From positions 1 to 10,858 of the forward strand of contig CANGVU010000017.1 in the NCBI GenBank assembly GCA_947457325.1: a stretch of 10,858 bases of DNA, read 5' to 3'. The number at the start of each line of letters is the position of its first letter. Within the stretch, counting starts at the first letter, position 1. Source of the DNA: Flavobacteriales bacterium (GTDB lineage: Bacteria; Bacteroidota; Bacteroidia; Flavobacteriales_D; Sanyastnellaceae). Positions 8,912 through 10,858 of the stretch are shown here, piece after piece. The translations under genes and the position numbers were made by a program. The notes beneath the pieces were generated by a model. It saw only the letters and a program-made list of their open reading frames with translations, searched no databases and had not been told where the DNA came from.

Positions 8912-10687
8912 ATGTACGATATTGTTTCGCTTAACGCGATGAAAGTTGGTGAGTTGCGTGAGATCGCAGATAAATTAAACATCACTCAATCTGATAAATT
9001 AAAAAAACAAGATCTGGTTTTTAAGATTATCGATTCACAAAACACTTCACAGGTTTCTTCCGCATCCGCAATTCCAACTAACGCTCCTGCAACTGCCATA
9101 GACAGCACAGAGGACAACAATAAAAGAAAGAGAGAGCGCATTAAAAAAGAAGCTGCTGAATTGCCTTTGGAATTGGCTGGCAGTTTGTCTGACGATACCC
9201 CTGTGATTGCATCAACTCCTGCTGCCGATGAAACGACAACTACCAAAGTTGATGCGCCTATGCAGCCCGCTCAAGAAAATCGCCCTCCTAGACCGCAACA
9301 TCAACACAATAGGGAGGATCGTCCTCAGCACCAAGATCGCAGAAACAACCAAGATAGACCACAACGCGAACACCGCGAGGATTTCCAAAGAAACAAGCGT
9401 TTTGATCAACCCAATAAACCTCAGCATCAGCAGAATCAGCAGAATCAAACTGGAGCTGAGTCATCACGTCCCCAGCACAGACCTGAAGGAAATTCAGATG
9501 TTGTACAACAAAACAACGTAGCTCGTCCTGACCGCTCCAAAAGAGGACAACCCGATGAGCACGGATACAATTTTGACGGATTGGTCATCGCAGAAGGCGT
9601 ATTGGAAATGATGCCTGATGGTTTTGGTTTTCTTCGCTCTTCAGATTTCAATTACTTGAACTCTCCGGATGATGTGTATGTTAGTCAGCAGCAAATCAAG
9701 TCTTTTGGATTATTGACAGGGGATACTGTGAAAGGAGCTGTGCGTCCACCAAGAGAGGGAGAGAAATACTTTCCATTGATCAGTGTGGAAATGATTAACG
9801 GACGTGAACCAAGTTGGGTGAGAGATCGTGTTCCATTCAAATTCTTAACGCCATTGTTCCCCAATGAACGTTTCAAATTGGCGGATAACAACAACAATAT
9901 TTCCATGCGCATCATGGACCTCTTCTCCCCTATCGGAAAAGGACAAAGAGGAATGATCGTGTCACAACCCAAGACGGGTAAAACAACCCTCTTAAAGGAT
10001 GTCGCCAATGCCATCGCGCAGAATCATCCTGAAGTATATTTGATGGTACTTTTGATTGATGAGCGTCCTGAAGAGGTAACCGACATGAAGCGAAGTGTAA
10101 AAGGCGAAGTGGTTGCATCTACTTTTGATGAACCCGCAGAGCGCCACGTTAAAATCGCTAATATCGTTCTTGAAAAAGCAAAGCGTTTGGTAGAATGTGG
10201 CCATGACGTTTGTATACTTTTGGATTCAATCACTCGTCTAGCAAGAGCTTATAATACTGTAGCTCCTTCCAGCGGTAAGGTATTGAGTGGTGGTGTTGAA
10301 GCCAACGCTTTAGAAAAACCAAAGAGATTTTTTGGTGCTGCTCGAAAAATTGAAAACGGCGGTTCGTTGTCTATTATAGCAACAGCACTTGTCGATACAG
10401 GTTCCAAAATGGATGAAGTCATCTTTGAAGAATTCAAAGGAACGGGTAATATGGAGTTGCAGTTGGATCGCAAGATTTCCAATCGCCGTATTTATCCAGC
10501 CATCGATATTTTATCATCAGGAACAAGAAGAGAGGATCTTTTGCATGACAAAGATATTCTCCAGCGCATGTGGATTCTAAGAAGACACTTGGCAGATATG
10601 AACCCTGTTGAGGCGATGGAATTCGTTAAAGACCGAATCGAGAAATCTCGCAACAACGAAGAGTTCTTAATTTCAATGAATGCCTAA
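8912..10687 (+). CDS. rho: Transcription termination factor Rho with long disordered insertion
   Basis: Rho is a hexameric RNA-dependent ATPase that binds C-rich nascent RNA and removes RNA polymerase. The ATG at 8912 gives [19 protein letters not shown], the normal start; an in-frame ATG at 8825 would add 29 unrelated residues and lies upstream of the likely promoter. The 591-aa protein, against about 420 in E. coli, contains: Rho-N helical domain (1-43); a low-complexity insertion (about 44-217) rich in Q, N, R, H, D and P, densest at 120-200; the cold-shock-like RNA-binding domain with DGFGFLRS (236-243), DDVYV and EGEKYF; and the ATPase core with Walker A QPKTGKT (352-358), Walker B VCILLDS (433-439), Q-loop [10 protein letters not shown] and R-loop [17 protein letters not shown]. 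The C-terminal half is highly conserved, so function is secure. A membrane-protein gene overlaps its 3' end. Confidence 0.97.
   Translation: MYDIVSLNAMKVGELREIADKLNITQSDKLKKQDLVFKIIDSQNTSQVSSASAIPTNAPATAIDSTEDNNKRKRERIKKEAAELPLELAGSLSDDTPVIASTPAADETTTTKVDAPMQPAQENRPPRPQHQHNREDRPQHQDRRNNQDRPQREHREDFQRNKRFDQPNKPQHQQNQQNQTGAESSRPQHRPEGNSDVVQQNNVARPDRSKRGQPDEHGYNFDGLVIAEGVLEMMPDGFGFLRSSDFNYLNSPDDVYVSQQQIKSFGLLTGDTVKGAVRPPREGEKYFPLISVEMINGREPSWVRDRVPFKFLTPLFPNERFKLADNNNNISMRIMDLFSPIGKGQRGMIVSQPKTGKTTLLKDVANAIAQNHPEVYLMVLLIDERPEEVTDMKRSVKGEVVASTFDEPAERHVKIANIVLEKAKRLVECGHDVCILLDSITRLARAYNTVAPSSGKVLSGGVEANALEKPKRFFGAARKIENGGSLSIIATALVDTGSKMDEVIFEEFKGTGNMELQLDRKISNRRIYPAIDILSSGTRREDLLHDKDILQRMWILRRHLADMNPVEAMEFVKDRIEKSRNNEEFLISMNA
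9428..9445 (+). repeat. Short tandem repeat (CAGCAGAAT)x2 inside rho
   Basis: Two perfect 9-bp units encode Gln-Gln-Asn twice within the Q/N-rich part of the Rho insertion, flanked by further CAG and CAA codons. Unit length is a multiple of three, so gain or loss of a copy would keep the frame and change only the length of the disordered region. Confidence 0.7.
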
Positions 10688-10858
10688 ACTTTTTGGCAAT
10701 ATTAATATTGTCTTACTTCTAGCCGGCTTTTGGCTTGGATTCCGAGTACTTATTGGAAAGGTAACCGGCTTCGAGGCAAGTATAGGAAGCAAATGGGGAG
10801 TGCTATTGCATATGCTGTTGATTTTGGTATCTATCAGCATCGCAATGGTTCATGCCCA
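10680..10858 (+). CDS. Hypothetical membrane protein overlapping the rho 3' end (partial)
   Basis: An ATG at 10680 overlaps the last 8 bp of rho in the +1-shifted frame and reads open to the right edge, 59 codons without a stop. The peptide starts [20 protein letters not shown] and shows two hydrophobic, membrane-spanning-like segments at about residues 9-24 ([16 protein letters not shown]) and 43-59 ([18 protein letters not shown] region), separated by a polar loop ([15 protein letters not shown]). I do not recognise the family. The overlap suggests translational coupling to rho and a shared transcript. Confidence is limited because the gene is cut and the call rests on an open frame, hydrophobicity and placement. 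Confidence 0.65.
   Translation, partial: MPKLFGNINIVLLLAGFWLGFRVLIGKVTGFEASIGSKWGVLLHMLLILVSISIAMVHA

Overview
The window looks like chromosomal DNA of a member of the Bacteroidota, most likely a marine or freshwater Flavobacteriia/Cryomorphaceae-like organism. The evidence is a type IX secretion (T9SS) sorting tail on a secreted protein, a lipoprotein with a K-E-E-E surface-export signal after its cysteine, a Bacteroidota-restricted DUF4293 membrane protein, a Rho factor with a long N/Q/R-rich insertion, promoter-like TAnnTTTG elements, and no clear Shine-Dalgarno sequences. Base composition is moderate to AT-rich. There is no sign of a phage, transposon, CRISPR array or RNA gene.

Layout: (i) positions 1-587, minus strand, hold the first 195 codons of a FISUMP-domain lipoprotein that runs off the left edge. 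(ii) 798-1262, minus strand, is a short shikimate kinase (AroK). (iii) 1392-4010, plus strand, is the disaggregase ClpB, divergent from aroK. (iv) 4124-6385, plus strand, is catalase-peroxidase KatG carrying a Sec signal peptide, so it is probably periplasmic. (v) A strong hairpin terminator at about 6408-6446 separates katG from a convergent gene for a T9SS-secreted, lectin-fold-like protein (6470-7393, minus). (vi) 7491-8444, plus strand, is PhoH, apparently starting with TTG; its stop codon abuts that of the convergent DUF4293 gene (8445-8810, minus). (vii) rho (8912-10687, plus) diverges from the DUF4293 gene across a 101-bp region with promoter-like elements in both directions. (viii) A second membrane-protein gene overlaps the end of rho by 8 bp and runs off the right edge.

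Functionally this is mostly housekeeping and stress: protein disaggregation (ClpB), peroxide detoxification outside the cytoplasm (KatG), RNA-associated ATPase functions (PhoH) and transcription termination (Rho), with an aromatic amino-acid biosynthesis enzyme and two cell-surface or secreted proteins. I found no convincing new multi-gene system. The items most worth a second look are the disordered insertion in Rho, the exported KatG, the surface-export signal on the FISUMP lipoprotein, the uncharacterised membrane gene overlapping rho, and the possibly leaderless DUF4293 transcript. Several starts given here differ from the longest possible reading frame; the reasons are in each entry.
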